This document shows, piece after piece, positions 34,038 to 42,607 of a stretch of DNA of 64,000 nt (the first letter of the stretch is position 1; the number at the start of each line of letters is the position of its first letter). Origin of the DNA: Prado023 sp963714995 (GTDB taxonomy: Bacteria; Actinomycetota; Actinomycetes; S36-B12; CAIYMF01). The stretch is taken from positions 62,001 through 126,000 of the forward strand of contig CAVQQP010000009.1 of the NCBI GenBank assembly GCA_963714995.1. The letters run 5' to 3'. The notes under the pieces were generated by a model. It searched no databases. It was given only the letters and a program-made list of their open reading frames with translations, and was not told the DNA's origin. The position numbers were made by a program, and so were the translations under genes.

Positions 34038-35330
34038 TCACACCCTGATCGTGGGGATTGCCGGGCCCTCGGCGTGCAGGGAGCGCCCGGGCTCGGGGAG
34101 CTCGCGGACCGAGGCCGCGTGCCGATCTCGCGCGTCGCCCAGCGATCGGGTGTCGACCCGCTCGCCGGAGCGCATGAGCGCGACCACGAGCGGGCGCTCC
34201 GACGCTCCAGGCTCACCCGCGGAGTGCTCCGCGCTGTGGGCGGCCCAGATGACCTCCGCCGCGGCCACGCCGTCGGGGCCGATCCGGCGCGAGGCCTGCT
34301 TGCGTCCCCCGATGCTGGACTTCCCGCTCGCCGACGCCTTGGCCACCGGCCGGCCGTCGACCTCGACGACCTTGAACACCAGCCCCGCCGCAGGGGATCC
34401 CGACCCGGTGACCACGGACGTCCCGACGCCGTAGACATCCACGGGGGAGTCGGCCAGCTCGGCGATCGCGTACTCGTCGAGGTCGGAGGTCGCCACGATC
34501 CTCGTGCTGGTCGCGCCCGCCGCATCCAGGATCCCCCGGGCGTCGCGGGCCAGCTGCCCGAGGTCCCCGGAGTCGAGCCGGATCGCGCCGAGCTGCGGGC
34601 CCGCCACGTCCAGGGCCGTCGCAATGCCCTCGTGCGTGTCGTAGGTGTCGACCAGCAGCGTGGTGCCCACGCCCAGCGCTGCCACCTGGGCGGCGAACGC
34701 CTCCCGCTCGGTGTCGTGCAGCAGGGTGAACGCGTGCGCCGCGGTGCCTGCGGTCGGCAGCCCGTACCGGCGGCCGGCCTCCACGTTGCTCGTGGTCGCG
34801 AACCCGGCGATCCAGGCCGCCCGCGCCGCGGCCACCGCGGACTCCTCGTGCGTCCGCCGCGATCCCATCTCGATCAGGGGCCGTCCGTCGGCCTGGACCC
34901 ACATCCGGCTCGCTGCGGACGCCACGGCCACGTCGTGGTTCAGCGCGCTCAGGACCAGCGTCTCCAGGACCACCCCGGTGGCGAAGTCGGTCGTCAGGGT
35001 CATCAGGGGTGAGCCCGGGAAGAACAGCTCGCCCTCCGGGTAGCCGTCGATGTCGCCGGTGAACCGGTACTCGGCCAACCACTCCAGGGTGGCCGGGGAG
35101 ACGATCCGCCGGGATGCCAGGTGGTCGAGCTCCGCCGGGCCGAACGTGAAGTCCGCGATCAGGTCCAGCACCCGCCCGGTGCCGGCGTTGACCATGTAGG
35201 CCCGATCCTTGGGCAGTCGGCGGCCGAAGACCTCGAAGATGCACCGACGGTGCGCGGTGCCGGCCTGCATCGCCGCGTCGAGCATCGTGAACTCGTAGTG
35301 GTCGGTGAGCAGCGCGGTGCTTCGGGACAT
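34038..35330 (-). CDS. pncB: nicotinate phosphoribosyltransferase
   Basis: First step of NAD salvage: nicotinate plus PRPP to nicotinate mononucleotide. The 430-residue protein begins STALLTDHYEFTMLDAAMQAG, a NAPRTase signature, with RRCIFEVFGRRLP next. Later come EMGSRRTHEESAV, TSNVEAGRRYGLP, LVDTYDTHEGI and RLDSGDLGQLARDAR, the PRPP/phosphate and catalytic-His regions, and VYGVGTSVVTGSGSPAAGLVFK. Length and motifs fit the short bacterial type. ATG at 35330. It converges with zur and is followed on the other side by a small zinc-ribbon gene on the same strand. Confidence 0.94.
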   Translation of the reverse strand: MSRSTALLTDHYEFTMLDAAMQAGTAHRRCIFEVFGRRLPKDRAYMVNAGTGRVLDLIADFTFGPAELDHLASRRIVSPATLEWLAEYRFTGDIDGYPEGELFFPGSPLMTLTTDFATGVVLETLVLSALNHDVAVASAASRMWVQADGRPLIEMGSRRTHEESAVAAARAAWIAGFATTSNVEAGRRYGLPTAGTAAHAFTLLHDTEREAFAAQVAALGVGTTLLVDTYDTHEGIATALDVAGPQLGAIRLDSGDLGQLARDARGILDAAGATSTRIVATSDLDEYAIAELADSPVDVYGVGTSVVTGSGSPAAGLVFKVVEVDGRPVAKASASGKSSIGGRKQASRRIGPDGVAAAEVIWAAHSAEHSAGEPGASERPLVVALMRSGERVDTRSLGDARDRHAASVRELPEPGRSLHAEGPAIPTIRV

Positions 35331-35415
35331 GGCCGAAGGCTACGACCCGGTCGGGACCGCAGTCCTGTGCGCGCCCTCCGACCGATGGTCATCCACGCCC
35401 GGTCGACCGGGCGTG

Positions 35416-35610
35416 TCAGCAGACCTGATCGCCGCTGTCCGGGCCTCGACGATCAGCAGGGGCCCGACCGATGCCGGCGCACGTGGATCCGGCGATGTGG
35501 TAGCAGTCGACGCACAGCCAGAGGGACGCGATGTCGAAGTCCGCCTCCCCGCCGCAGCGCGCGCACGGCTGGGGGCGGGTCACGGGCTCACGGCTGGTCA
35601 CGGGAGTCAT
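35416..35610 (-). CDS. small zinc-ribbon protein, hypothetical
   Basis: A 64-residue protein with two Cys pairs, CARCGG (about 17-20) and LCVDC (about 33-36) separated by the short EADFDIASLWL, plus a third Cys in STCAG and a C-terminal Cys. The spacing fits one zinc ribbon. ATG at 35610. The coding look is good (GC3-rich, conserved-looking W/C positions), and its length explains why it is easily missed. Lies upstream of pncB on the same strand, about 85 bases away, and divergent from the epimerase. Function unknown. Confidence 0.6.
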   Translation of the reverse strand: MTPVTSREPVTRPQPCARCGGEADFDIASLWLCVDCYHIAGSTCAGIGRAPADRRGPDSGDQVC

Positions 35611-35687
35611 GGTCGCCGCCCCGGGTGCGGGCCGCAAGCCGCCGCGCACCGCCGCCCAGCCGGTGGCGCACACCGCGGCCCGGCTCC

Positions 35688-35693
35688 TACGAT
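35688..35693 (+). promoter_or_regulatory. -10 element TACGAT for epimerase gene
   Basis: TACGAT ends 6 bases before the ATG at 35700, the leaderless spacing seen repeatedly in this window. Confidence 0.45.
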
Positions 35694-35699
35694 CCGACC

Positions 35700-36672
35700 A
35701 TGAGGTACCTCGTGACCGGAGCGACCGGATTCATCGGCGGCGTGGTCGTGCGCAAGCTCCTGGCGCGCGGCGACGACGTGGTCGCCGTCGTTCGCAACCC
35801 GGGCCGGGCGCGCCACCTGGCCGACCAGGGGGTCGAGCTGGCCCGGGGCGACGTCTCCGACCGGGGTTCGCTGGTGCGGCCGATGCGCGAGGTGGATGGC
35901 GTGTTCCACATCGCCGGGTGGTACAAGGTCGGGGTCGACGACCGCGAGGCGGCGTGGGCCACCAACGTGGACGGAACCCGCAACGTCCTGGACGTGATGG
36001 CCGAGCTCGGGATCGCCAAGGGCGTGTACACCTCGACCCTGGCGGTCAACTCCGACACCCACGGGGTCGAGGTGGACGAGTCCTACCACTTCGTCGGCAC
36101 GCACCTGAGCCGCTACGACGCAACGAAGGCCGAGGCGCATCGGATCGCCCGGGCCAGGATCGCCGACGGCCTGCCGCTGGTCATCGTCATGCCCGGGCCT
36201 GGTCTACGGGCCGGAGGACACCAGCGCTGTCCGCGTCTCCCTGCGCAACCTCCTGCGCGGTCGGCTGCCCGCCGTGCCGACCGGCACCGCCTACTCCTGG
36301 GCGCACGTCGACGACATCGCCGAGGCCCACCTCCTGGCGATGGACAGTGCGCCGACGGGGGAGACCTACATCATTGCCGGCCAGTCGGCCACCCTCCTGG
36401 AGGGCATGCGGCTGGCCGCCGAGGTGGCGGGGACGCGGGCGCCGATCGGGATCCCCGCAGGCGGGATGCGCGCGATGGCACCGGTGACCGGGCTGCTGGG
36501 CAAGGTGCTGCCGCTGCCCGCGGAGTACTCCGCCGAGGGTCTTCGGGTGATTGCCGGCCCGACCTACCTCGGCTCGAACGCGAAGGCCCGACGCGAGCTC
36601 GGCTACGACCCGCGCCCGTTGGCGGACGGCTGGACCGAGACCGTGCGCCACGAGATGGCCACGATGGGCTGA
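35700..36672 (+). pseudogene. NAD-dependent epimerase/dehydratase family protein, one frameshift
   Basis: Extended short-chain dehydrogenase of about 323 residues after repair. NAD loop TGATGFIGG at 7-15, then the acidic RGDVSDRGSL, SSTLAV replaced by TSTLAVNS, and YDATKAEAHR, which holds the active-site Tyr-x-x-x-Lys. One extra C near 36196-36199 (GGGCCTGG for GGGCTGG) breaks the frame just after VIVMPG; the next frame continues LVYGPEDTSAVRVSL and SWAHVDDIAEAHLLA to the stop. Family members act on nucleotide sugars, dihydroflavonols or related; the substrate is unknown. Confidence 0.85.
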
Positions 36673-36681
36673 CCCGGTCGG

Positions 36682-36948
36682 TCAGCGCAGGACGAGCACC
36701 GCCACGACGACGGCGACGTCCAGCGCCGTGACCGCGACCATGCTCATCTGGAACGAGCGCTTGGCGGTCTTGTGCCGGAACACGCTCATGCCGACCCAGG
36801 CTCCGACGGTCCCGGAGACCGCGGCGGAGGTCAGCAGCGCCCGCTCGGAGATCCGGCGCTGCCCCGCGCGGGCCCGCTGCTTGTCCATGCCGAACATGGC
36901 GAACGAGACGAGGTTCGCCACGACGAGGTAGGCAAGGAGCAACTCCAC
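36682..36948 (-). CDS. DUF1294 small membrane protein
   Basis: An 88-residue inner-membrane protein: first helix LLLAYLVVANLVSFAMFG, then MDKQRARAGQRRISERAL, the DUF1294 signature (D-K-x-x-A), then LLTSAAVSGTVGAWVGM, the HKTAKRSFQ stretch typical of the family, and a last helix VAVTALDVAVVVAVLVL. GTG at 36948 with GAGAGG upstream. Lies 10 bases from the deaminase stop on the same strand. Function unknown. Confidence 0.82.
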   Translation of the reverse strand: MELLLAYLVVANLVSFAMFGMDKQRARAGQRRISERALLTSAAVSGTVGAWVGMSVFRHKTAKRSFQMSMVAVTALDVAVVVAVLVLR

Positions 36949-36958
36949 GAGTGGCCTC

Positions 36959-37534
36959 TCAGTGGTGGGCGTTGTACACGACGCCCCCGGATGCGACATA
37001 GCGTCGCAGCACCGCGAGCCCCTCCTCGCGCATGACACCCGCGACGACGGAGATCCCGCGGTGCACCAGTTGCGCGGTGTAGTCCGGCGGGGTGGGGCCC
37101 TCGTCGAAGCCCACCGTCGCGGTGACGTCGCCGGAGGTCGTCGCGTACACCACCTGGCTCACCCCGGACCAGACCACCGCGCCCAGGCACATCGCGCACA
37201 TCTGGCTGCTGCAGACCAGCTGCAGGCGCGGGCGTCCTGTCCCGCCGAGGTCGTAGGTCCCCAGCGCGGCCTGCGCAAGCCCGATCGCGAGCACCTCCGC
37301 GTGGGCCAGGCTGCTGTTCTCCGGCACCACCCGGTTGACCCCCACCGAGACCAGCCGCCCGGACCCCTCCTCGAACACGGCTGCTGCGAACGGCCCGCCC
37401 GTGCCGCGGTCGATGTTCTCGCTCGCCAGGCCGAGGACCAGCTCCATCCGGTCCGCGAGGTGGGCCACCGCGTCGGGGGCGTCGACGGCGCTCACCCACG
37501 CCGGCAGGCCCAGCGTCAATGTCGTCGGCAGCAT
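36959..37534 (-). CDS. nucleoside/guanine deaminase-like cytidine deaminase family protein
   Basis: A 191-residue zinc deaminase of the CDA superfamily. Zinc/proton site: HAEVLAIG (His-x-Glu) and MCAMCLGA (Cys-x-x-Cys). The family usually has Pro-Cys-Pro-Met-Cys; here the position before the first Cys is Met, so the loop is SSQMCAMC. GPFAAAVFEEGSGRL and NRVVPENSSLAHAE fit guanine deaminase/tRNA-type nucleoside deaminases. ATG at 37534 with GAGGCCCGG upstream. Codirectional with the DUF1294 gene. Base specificity cannot be told. Confidence 0.85.
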   Translation of the reverse strand: MLPTTLTLGLPAWVSAVDAPDAVAHLADRMELVLGLASENIDRGTGGPFAAAVFEEGSGRLVSVGVNRVVPENSSLAHAEVLAIGLAQAALGTYDLGGTGRPRLQLVCSSQMCAMCLGAVVWSGVSQVVYATTSGDVTATVGFDEGPTPPDYTAQLVHRGISVVAGVMREEGLAVLRRYVASGGVVYNAHH

Positions 37535-37734
37535 CCGGGCCTCCTCGGGTGACGTCCCGCACGATGGGGGGTCCTGGTTCGAACCTACGCCGTGGGGAGG
37601 GCGAGCGGAGCCCCGTCCGGCCACAGTTCGGAGGGTTGTTGCCCCAGGAGCAGCAACGACCTCCCAGGATCGCGGGGGCGCGGGGCGGCGGGCGCGTGCG
37701 GCGGGCGGTGCGGCGGGGGTGGGATTTGGGAACC

Positions 37735-37755
37735 TACGCGAGCGTAACTTACGCT
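37735..37755. promoter_or_regulatory. operator-like alternating half-sites before the hemolysin III gene
   Basis: Three half-sites TACGC (37735-37739), GCGTA (37742-37746) and TACGC (37750-37754) make two overlapping palindromes, one being the perfect 15-mer AGCGTAA-C-TTACGCT (37741-37755). The last half-site TACGCT could itself be the -10 box. The layout suits a TetR-type repressor pair. Confidence 0.55.
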
Positions 37756-37806
37756 GGATCCCCTGATGGGCGACCGTGCGCCGCGGCGCCCGGGGAGGAG
37801 TTCGTG

Positions 37807-38532
37807 ATGACTGGTGGGGCCCCGGGCGTCCACACTGGGCCGGTGGATCCGGATCAGGTCGCCGAGCCCCTCGCTGGTGATCCGCACGTCCACGGGGTCG
37901 CTGCCCTCAAGCCCCGGCTGCGCGGCTGGCTGCACTTCGGCGCTGCGCCCCTGGCGTTCGTGCTCGGCCTGGTCCTGCTGGTGGTCACACCCACCGCGGG
38001 GCTGCGGGCTGCAGTGGCGGTCTACGTCCTGACGACCGTCCTGCTGTTCGGCGTCAGTGCCGCCTACCACCTCGGCGCTGGCTCGGCGCGGGTCAACGAC
38101 TTCCTGCACAAGCTCGACCACGCCAACATCTACCTGTTCATCGCCGGCTCGTACACCCCGTTCGCCGCCGCGCTCCCGTCGGCCGCGTTGCGCTGGACGA
38201 TCCTGGGGCTCGTGTGGGGGATCGCCCTCGTCGGGTTGATCGTCCGCGTCGCCTGGACGGCGGCCCCCCGCTGGCTGGTGACCGGCTCCTACCTCGCGCT
38301 GGGCTGGGTCGCGGTCTTCTTCCTCCCGGCCTTCTACCGGGACCTCGGTGCGGCCACCGTCGCCCTGCTGGCCATCGGTGGTGTCCTGTACTCGATCGGC
38401 GGCGTGATCTACGCCCGGAAGAAGCCGAACCCGCATCCGGAGTGGTTCGGCTTCCACGAGCTCTTCCATGCGTTCACGATCGCGGCCTACCTCGTGCAGT
38501 ACGTCGCGGTGGCGATGGTCGTCACCGCCTGA
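37807..38532 (+). CDS. hemolysin III family (PAQR-like) membrane protein
   Basis: A 241-residue protein with seven hydrophobic helices after a ~35-residue cytoplasmic head. PAQR/hemolysin III markers: SAAYHLGAGSARVNDFLHKLDHANIYLFIAGSY (YH, then the D-H pair) and HEWF-like PHPEWFGFHELFHAFTI with the HxxxH metal site at the last helix. PAQR proteins in other organisms respond to membrane fluidity; cytolytic activity is an old name and is not implied. ATG at 37807 has GGAGGAG upstream. The last 30 bases and stop are exactly duplicated just downstream. Confidence 0.9.
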   Translation: MTGGAPGVHTGPVDPDQVAEPLAGDPHVHGVAALKPRLRGWLHFGAAPLAFVLGLVLLVVTPTAGLRAAVAVYVLTTVLLFGVSAAYHLGAGSARVNDFLHKLDHANIYLFIAGSYTPFAAALPSAALRWTILGLVWGIALVGLIVRVAWTAAPRWLVTGSYLALGWVAVFFLPAFYRDLGAATVALLAIGGVLYSIGGVIYARKKPNPHPEWFGFHELFHAFTIAAYLVQYVAVAMVVTA

Positions 38533-38564
38533 GGGTCGCGGTGGCGATGGTCGTCACCGCCTGA
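38503..38564 (+). repeat. tandem duplication of a 30-base segment with the stop codon
   Basis: The 30 bases at 38503-38532 (end of the hemolysin III gene including TGA) recur exactly at 38535-38564, separated by GG (period 32). The second copy is outside the coding region. Confidence 0.9.
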
Positions 38565-38634
38565 CGCCGGGCGCCCCACCGAGGTCGTGGCCTAGCATGG
38601 CCCCGCCCGAGTCCGCCGCGCCCTGGAGGTCCAG

Positions 38635-40704
38635 ATGGTCGAGGTCACGCCCGCATGGACGTTCGTCCGTGAGCGTCGCTACCTCGCCCTGCGCACCGGC
38701 GTCGCGACGGCCGTGGCGAGCATCGGGCCCTCCTTCGCCCGCGGCCTGCTGCCCCGCTCGGCCACGGACCAGGCCATGGTCACCGGCGCGGCGGCCGCGT
38801 ATGCCCTGGGCTTCTCCGCGCTGGGGCTGTCGACCGCGGAGGCGGTCTCAGAGATCATCGTGGCCAACCGCAGGGAGGGGAACCCGGAGAACATCGCGCT
38901 GGCCGCCTCGGCGATCGTCGCTGCTGCCGGCACGGCCGTGATCGCCGCGGTCCCCGACGACAACAGCGTCTCCCTGCCCCTGGCCACTGTCCAGTCGGTC
39001 GCGCGCGTCATGACAGCGGGGGCCGTCGCAGGCGCGCTCGTGCTGGGCTCGGATCGCATCCTCGACCGCGTGGCCGGCCCGCGGGCACTGCCCGTCAACC
39101 TGGTGATCGCCGGCGGGTTGGGCGCCGCGACAACTGGCGTCGCGATCGCCCTGCGCAACCGGCGGGCGCGCACGCACGGCGAGGGGCGTCCCGTGGAACG
39201 CAGGGCGGTCGAGGTCGCACCGACCCCGAAGAGCCTGGGACGCTCGGTGGCGATCGGAGGTGCGGTCACTGGCGGGCTCATCGCCCTGGCGGGCGTGCAG
39301 TTCGGCATCGCTGAGGGAACGCCGATCCTGGTCTCGAAGCTCATGGGACGCCCGGCCAACCCGGTGACCCCGTTGGTCGGGCATGTTGCCGCCGCCTCTG
39401 TCCTGGCAGTCACCGGCGCCGTCGCGCTCAACCGCATCCGCTGGCATGTGATGCGCGCCGACGACATCGTTGAGCCGGCCTACCCGGACGCGCCCACCAA
39501 CCCGCACGTGACGGCCGGGCCCAACAGCGTCGTGGCCTTCGACGCGATCGGCAAGGAGGGTCGGCGCTTCGTCCTGATGGCCCTGACCCCCGAGCAGATC
39601 ACCGAGGTGATGGGCGAGCCCGCGAAGCCGCCCGTGCGCGCCGTCGCTGGGTTCGGCAGCGCCTCGACCCCCGAGGAGCGGGCGAAGATCGCGCTGGCGG
39701 AGCTCGAGCGCCTCGGCGGGTTCGACCGTTCGCTGATCGTGGTCGCCGCCCCCACGGGGGTCGGCTACGTCAACTACTCGTTCGCCGAGGCGGTGGAGTA
39801 CCTGACCCGCGGGGACTGCGCGATCGTGGTCCCGCAGTACGCCCTGGTGCCCAGCGCCCTGGCCCTCAAGGAGACCCTGCAGGGAGAGGCCCAGCAGGAG
39901 CTGATCCTGGCCGGCATCCGCGACCGGATCGCCCAGATGCCCGAGGGCTCCCGCCCCCGGCTGGTGCAGTTCGGCGAGAGCCTGGGGGCGGAGGTGGCCC
40001 TGGATGTGGCCGCCTCGGGCACGCACCGATTCGAGGAGCTCGGCGTCGAGGCCGGCCTCTACCTCGGCACGCCGTTCCGCACCGCCCTGTGGGTGCGCTG
40101 GTTCTCCGAGCGGGCCCTGGCCGATCCGAAGGGCCTGATCGGGCTGGTCTCGCAGGCCAGCGAGATCGCCGATCTCCCCGAGTCCGCGCGGCACGTGATG
40201 GTCGTGCACCACGATGACCCGATCAACAAGTTCGACTACGCCGCGCTGGTGCGGGCGCCGTGGTGGATGGGACCGCCGGAGACCCGGCCGCCCGGCGTCC
40301 CCCGGGAGACGGCCTTCCGGCCGGTCATCACGTTCATCATCACCCTGATCGACCTCAAGAACGGCATGAACTCCAAGCCGGGGCAGTTCGTCCGCCTGGG
40401 GCACGACTACCGGATCGAGCTGCGTGAGGCCGTGCAGCGCGTGTACGCACTCCCGGCAACGGATGAGCAGGCGGAGCGGATCGAGGCGGCCCTGCGCGAC
40501 AACGAGCGCGAGTGGGCGACCCGGCGGATGGTGGCCTCCCGGTTCGCCAACGCCCGCGACGCGGTGAAGGCCCAGTTCGCCCGCTGGGGCCAGGACACCG
40601 ATGCCGTGGACCTCGACGGGCTGACCGCCGCCGAGCTCGCCCGGGGTGGGGTTGTCCGGGCCGCGGCGCCCGTCCCGGCTGACTCGGCCACCCCCACGGA
40701 GTAG
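38635..40704 (+). CDS. membrane alpha/beta-hydrolase (Abhydrolase_9-like)
   Basis: A 689-residue protein. The N-terminal ~270 residues are helical, with four to six membrane segments (ATAVASIGPSFARGLL, AAAYALGFSALGL, IALAASAIVAAAGTAV, AVIGGAVTGGLIALAG). From ~290 a soluble alpha/beta-hydrolase-like domain follows, with PLLVVAAPTG-type core strands, GRLIVQFGESLGAEVAL-like nucleophile elbow (GESLG, Ser about 447) and later a MVVHHDDPI stretch. I recall this pair of domains as Abhydrolase_9_N plus Abhydrolase_9 in actinobacteria. Substrate unknown; a lipid or cell-wall ester is a guess. TAGCAT at 38595-38600 is a possible -10. It converges on the esterase/ATP-grasp cluster. Confidence 0.82.
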   Translation: MVEVTPAWTFVRERRYLALRTGVATAVASIGPSFARGLLPRSATDQAMVTGAAAAYALGFSALGLSTAEAVSEIIVANRREGNPENIALAASAIVAAAGTAVIAAVPDDNSVSLPLATVQSVARVMTAGAVAGALVLGSDRILDRVAGPRALPVNLVIAGGLGAATTGVAIALRNRRARTHGEGRPVERRAVEVAPTPKSLGRSVAIGGAVTGGLIALAGVQFGIAEGTPILVSKLMGRPANPVTPLVGHVAAASVLAVTGAVALNRIRWHVMRADDIVEPAYPDAPTNPHVTAGPNSVVAFDAIGKEGRRFVLMALTPEQITEVMGEPAKPPVRAVAGFGSASTPEERAKIALAELERLGGFDRSLIVVAAPTGVGYVNYSFAEAVEYLTRGDCAIVVPQYALVPSALALKETLQGEAQQELILAGIRDRIAQMPEGSRPRLVQFGESLGAEVALDVAASGTHRFEELGVEAGLYLGTPFRTALWVRWFSERALADPKGLIGLVSQASEIADLPESARHVMVVHHDDPINKFDYAALVRAPWWMGPPETRPPGVPRETAFRPVITFIITLIDLKNGMNSKPGQFVRLGHDYRIELREAVQRVYALPATDEQAERIEAALRDNEREWATRRMVASRFANARDAVKAQFARWGQDTDAVDLDGLTAAELARGGVVRAAAPVPADSATPTE

Positions 40705-40751
40705 CGTCCCGAGGCACGTTCGCGACTGCCAGGAGGCTGGCGACGCGCAGG

Positions 40752-41216
40752 TCAGATCGGCAGCGGCCTCAGGTGGCGCTCGGAGATCTCGCGCACCTTC
40801 GCCACCCGTCGGCGGTACTTCTCCTCGTCGAGGAACTCGGTGCTCATCCACACCCGGACGATCTCGTGGGCCAGGGCCGAGCCGATGATCTTCCCGCCGA
40901 GGCACAGCACGTTGGTGTCGGAGTGCGAGCGGGCCAGCCCGGCGCAGAACGGGTCCTGGCAGACCGCCGCATAGACCCCCGCGACCCGGTTGGCGATCAT
41001 CGCGCTGCCGTACCCGACGCCGTCGACGAAGATGCCGCGCTCCACCGTCCCGGCACCGACGGCCAGGGCCGCGGGGTAGACGGTGTCCGGCAGGTCGATG
41101 GCCTCCTCGCTCGGTGCCCCGAAGTCGACGACCTCGTGCCCCTGGCCGGTCAGGACCTCCCTGATCTCCTCCTTGAGGGCGAATCCGGCATGGTCACTGG
41201 CGACGGCGATCCTCAT
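40752..41216 (-). CDS. RpiB/LacA/LacB family sugar-phosphate isomerase, Cys-to-Asp variant
   Basis: A 154-residue RpiB-fold protein: ASDHAGF at 6-12, GAGTVERGIFVDG, then MIANRVAGVYAAVC, ARSHSDTNVLCLGGKIIG. In classical RpiB the loop before the conserved glycines carries the catalytic Cys (CGTG); here it reads VDGVGYGS with Asp65. So it is probably not a standard ribose-5-phosphate isomerase B; other family members act on different aldo/keto phosphate sugars. ATG at 41216 with GGAG upstream. Last gene of the minus-strand cluster with an ATP-grasp protein and two esterases, 45 bases from the ATP-grasp stop. Confidence 0.8.
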   Translation of the reverse strand: MRIAVASDHAGFALKEEIREVLTGQGHEVVDFGAPSEEAIDLPDTVYPAALAVGAGTVERGIFVDGVGYGSAMIANRVAGVYAAVCQDPFCAGLARSHSDTNVLCLGGKIIGSALAHEIVRVWMSTEFLDEEKYRRRVAKVREISERHLRPLPI

Positions 41217-41260
41217 CGTGGGCTCCTCGGGTCTCGTGGGGCTGGGCGGGTCATGGCTGC

Positions 41261-42550
41261 TCAGGGGTGGACGAACTGCGCGGTGCTCAGTCGGGCGGCC
41301 TCGTCGCGGCACCAGAGGGCGATCAGGCCGCGGTAGTGCGCGATGAAGTGGTCGTGCTCGTGCGGTGGGAAGGTCGCCCGGACGGTGTCGATGATCACCG
41401 CGTCCATCTCGGGTCCGCTGAACCACTCGAGGGCGATCTGGTCGAAGTTCCGCAGCCGGGAGTCGCACCAGTCGTAGTACCGGTCGGCCTCGAAGTACTC
41501 GTCGGAGAGCGTGCGGTAGGCCGCCAGCTTCTCCTCGTAGGTCAGGTCGTCGCGGTCGGCGATCGCGTTGTAGCGCGAGGACTGCATGTCGACCGTCGTG
41601 GGCCGCTGGGTCACCAGGCAGTACGCGCTCCACTTCACGAGCGCCTTCATCGCCCAGGGGAAGTAGTAGTGCAGCGAGGTGATCGCCACGTCGGGGCAGG
41701 CGTTGGCGTAGTCGATCGGGTACACCTGATCGGGCTGGCCGTCCGTGCCGCGCTTGACCAGCATCTCGCAGGAGTTGAACTCCCACTTGAAGAAGGCGTT
41801 CACGGTGCGGTTGATCGTGATGCACTCGTCGCCGGCCTGCGGGGACAGGAAGTCGTGGTCCACGGCGTAGCGGGCGTGCATCGGCTGGTCGGGCAGGAAG
41901 TGCATGACCATCGTCTCGGGCCCGATGGACAGGGCGCGGGCGAAGACGTCGTGGTCCTCGGCAGCCTGCAGGTGCATCAGCATCTCGCCGGAGTCGTCAT
42001 ACGCGCGGAACAGGTCGGCCTCCGAGTCGATGCGCGAGACCCCGCGCCAGCCGCCGCCGTCGAAGGGCTTCATGTACATCGGGTAGCCCACCTGCTCGGC
42101 CAGCGCGGCGAGGTCGAACGGCTGGTTGTACCGCTCGGCGGTGTAGGCGTACTTGGCGTGGTCCAGCGGGTTCTTGTACGGCACGAGCACGGTCTCGGGG
42201 ATCTTCATCCCGAGGCGCATCATCGCGCAGTAGGCCGAGTGCTTCTCCATCGACTGGAACGTGAACGGGCTGTTGAGCAGGTACACGTCGTCCATGAGGG
42301 CGACCTTCTTCAGCCACTCGCGCGGCACGTAGTACCAGTAGGCCAGCCGGTCGATCACCAGCTCCTGGCGGGGCTTGTCGCGCAGGTTGAACGGCTCGAT
42401 GGTGGTGCGCTCGGTCTCGATCACGTGGGTGGTCCCGTGGGCGTCCGGGATCGGGCCGAGGGCGCGCACCAGCGACTCGAAGGCCACCGGCCAGTCGTTC
42501 TCGGTGCCCAGGAGAAGCCCCACGAGGTGCGAGCGGGTCGTGGCGTCCAT
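41261..42550 (-). CDS. ATP-grasp family ligase-like protein
   Basis: A 429-residue protein I read as an ATP-grasp enzyme, joining a carboxylate to an amine, alcohol or thiol at ATP expense. Evidence: KIPETVLVPYKNP then YPMYMKPFDGGGWRGV, the glycine-rich ATP loop with the preceding Lys, EMLMHLQAAE, the Arg-containing MHARYAVDHDF strand and PIDYANACPDVAITS, the metal-ligand region. The N-terminus has ERTTIEPFNLRDKPRQEL. I cannot name the subfamily. ATG at 42550 follows GGAGG-type sequence. The gap of 57 bases to the esterase stop and the same strand suggest one operon. Confidence 0.78.
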   Translation of the reverse strand: MDATTRSHLVGLLLGTENDWPVAFESLVRALGPIPDAHGTTHVIETERTTIEPFNLRDKPRQELVIDRLAYWYYVPREWLKKVALMDDVYLLNSPFTFQSMEKHSAYCAMMRLGMKIPETVLVPYKNPLDHAKYAYTAERYNQPFDLAALAEQVGYPMYMKPFDGGGWRGVSRIDSEADLFRAYDDSGEMLMHLQAAEDHDVFARALSIGPETMVMHFLPDQPMHARYAVDHDFLSPQAGDECITINRTVNAFFKWEFNSCEMLVKRGTDGQPDQVYPIDYANACPDVAITSLHYYFPWAMKALVKWSAYCLVTQRPTTVDMQSSRYNAIADRDDLTYEEKLAAYRTLSDEYFEADRYYDWCDSRLRNFDQIALEWFSGPEMDAVIIDTVRATFPPHEHDHFIAHYRGLIALWCRDEAARLSTAQFVHP

Positions 42551-42607
42551 GGTGTCCTCCGGAGGGGGTGAGGCGGTCGGCGGTCGGGGTCGGGGCGGGT
42601 GCGCCCC

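Noticed and set aside
37576..37585. GGTTCGAACC palindrome
   Set aside because: Ten bases, single occurrence, and at the 5' flank of the deaminase gene; too short to separate from chance.
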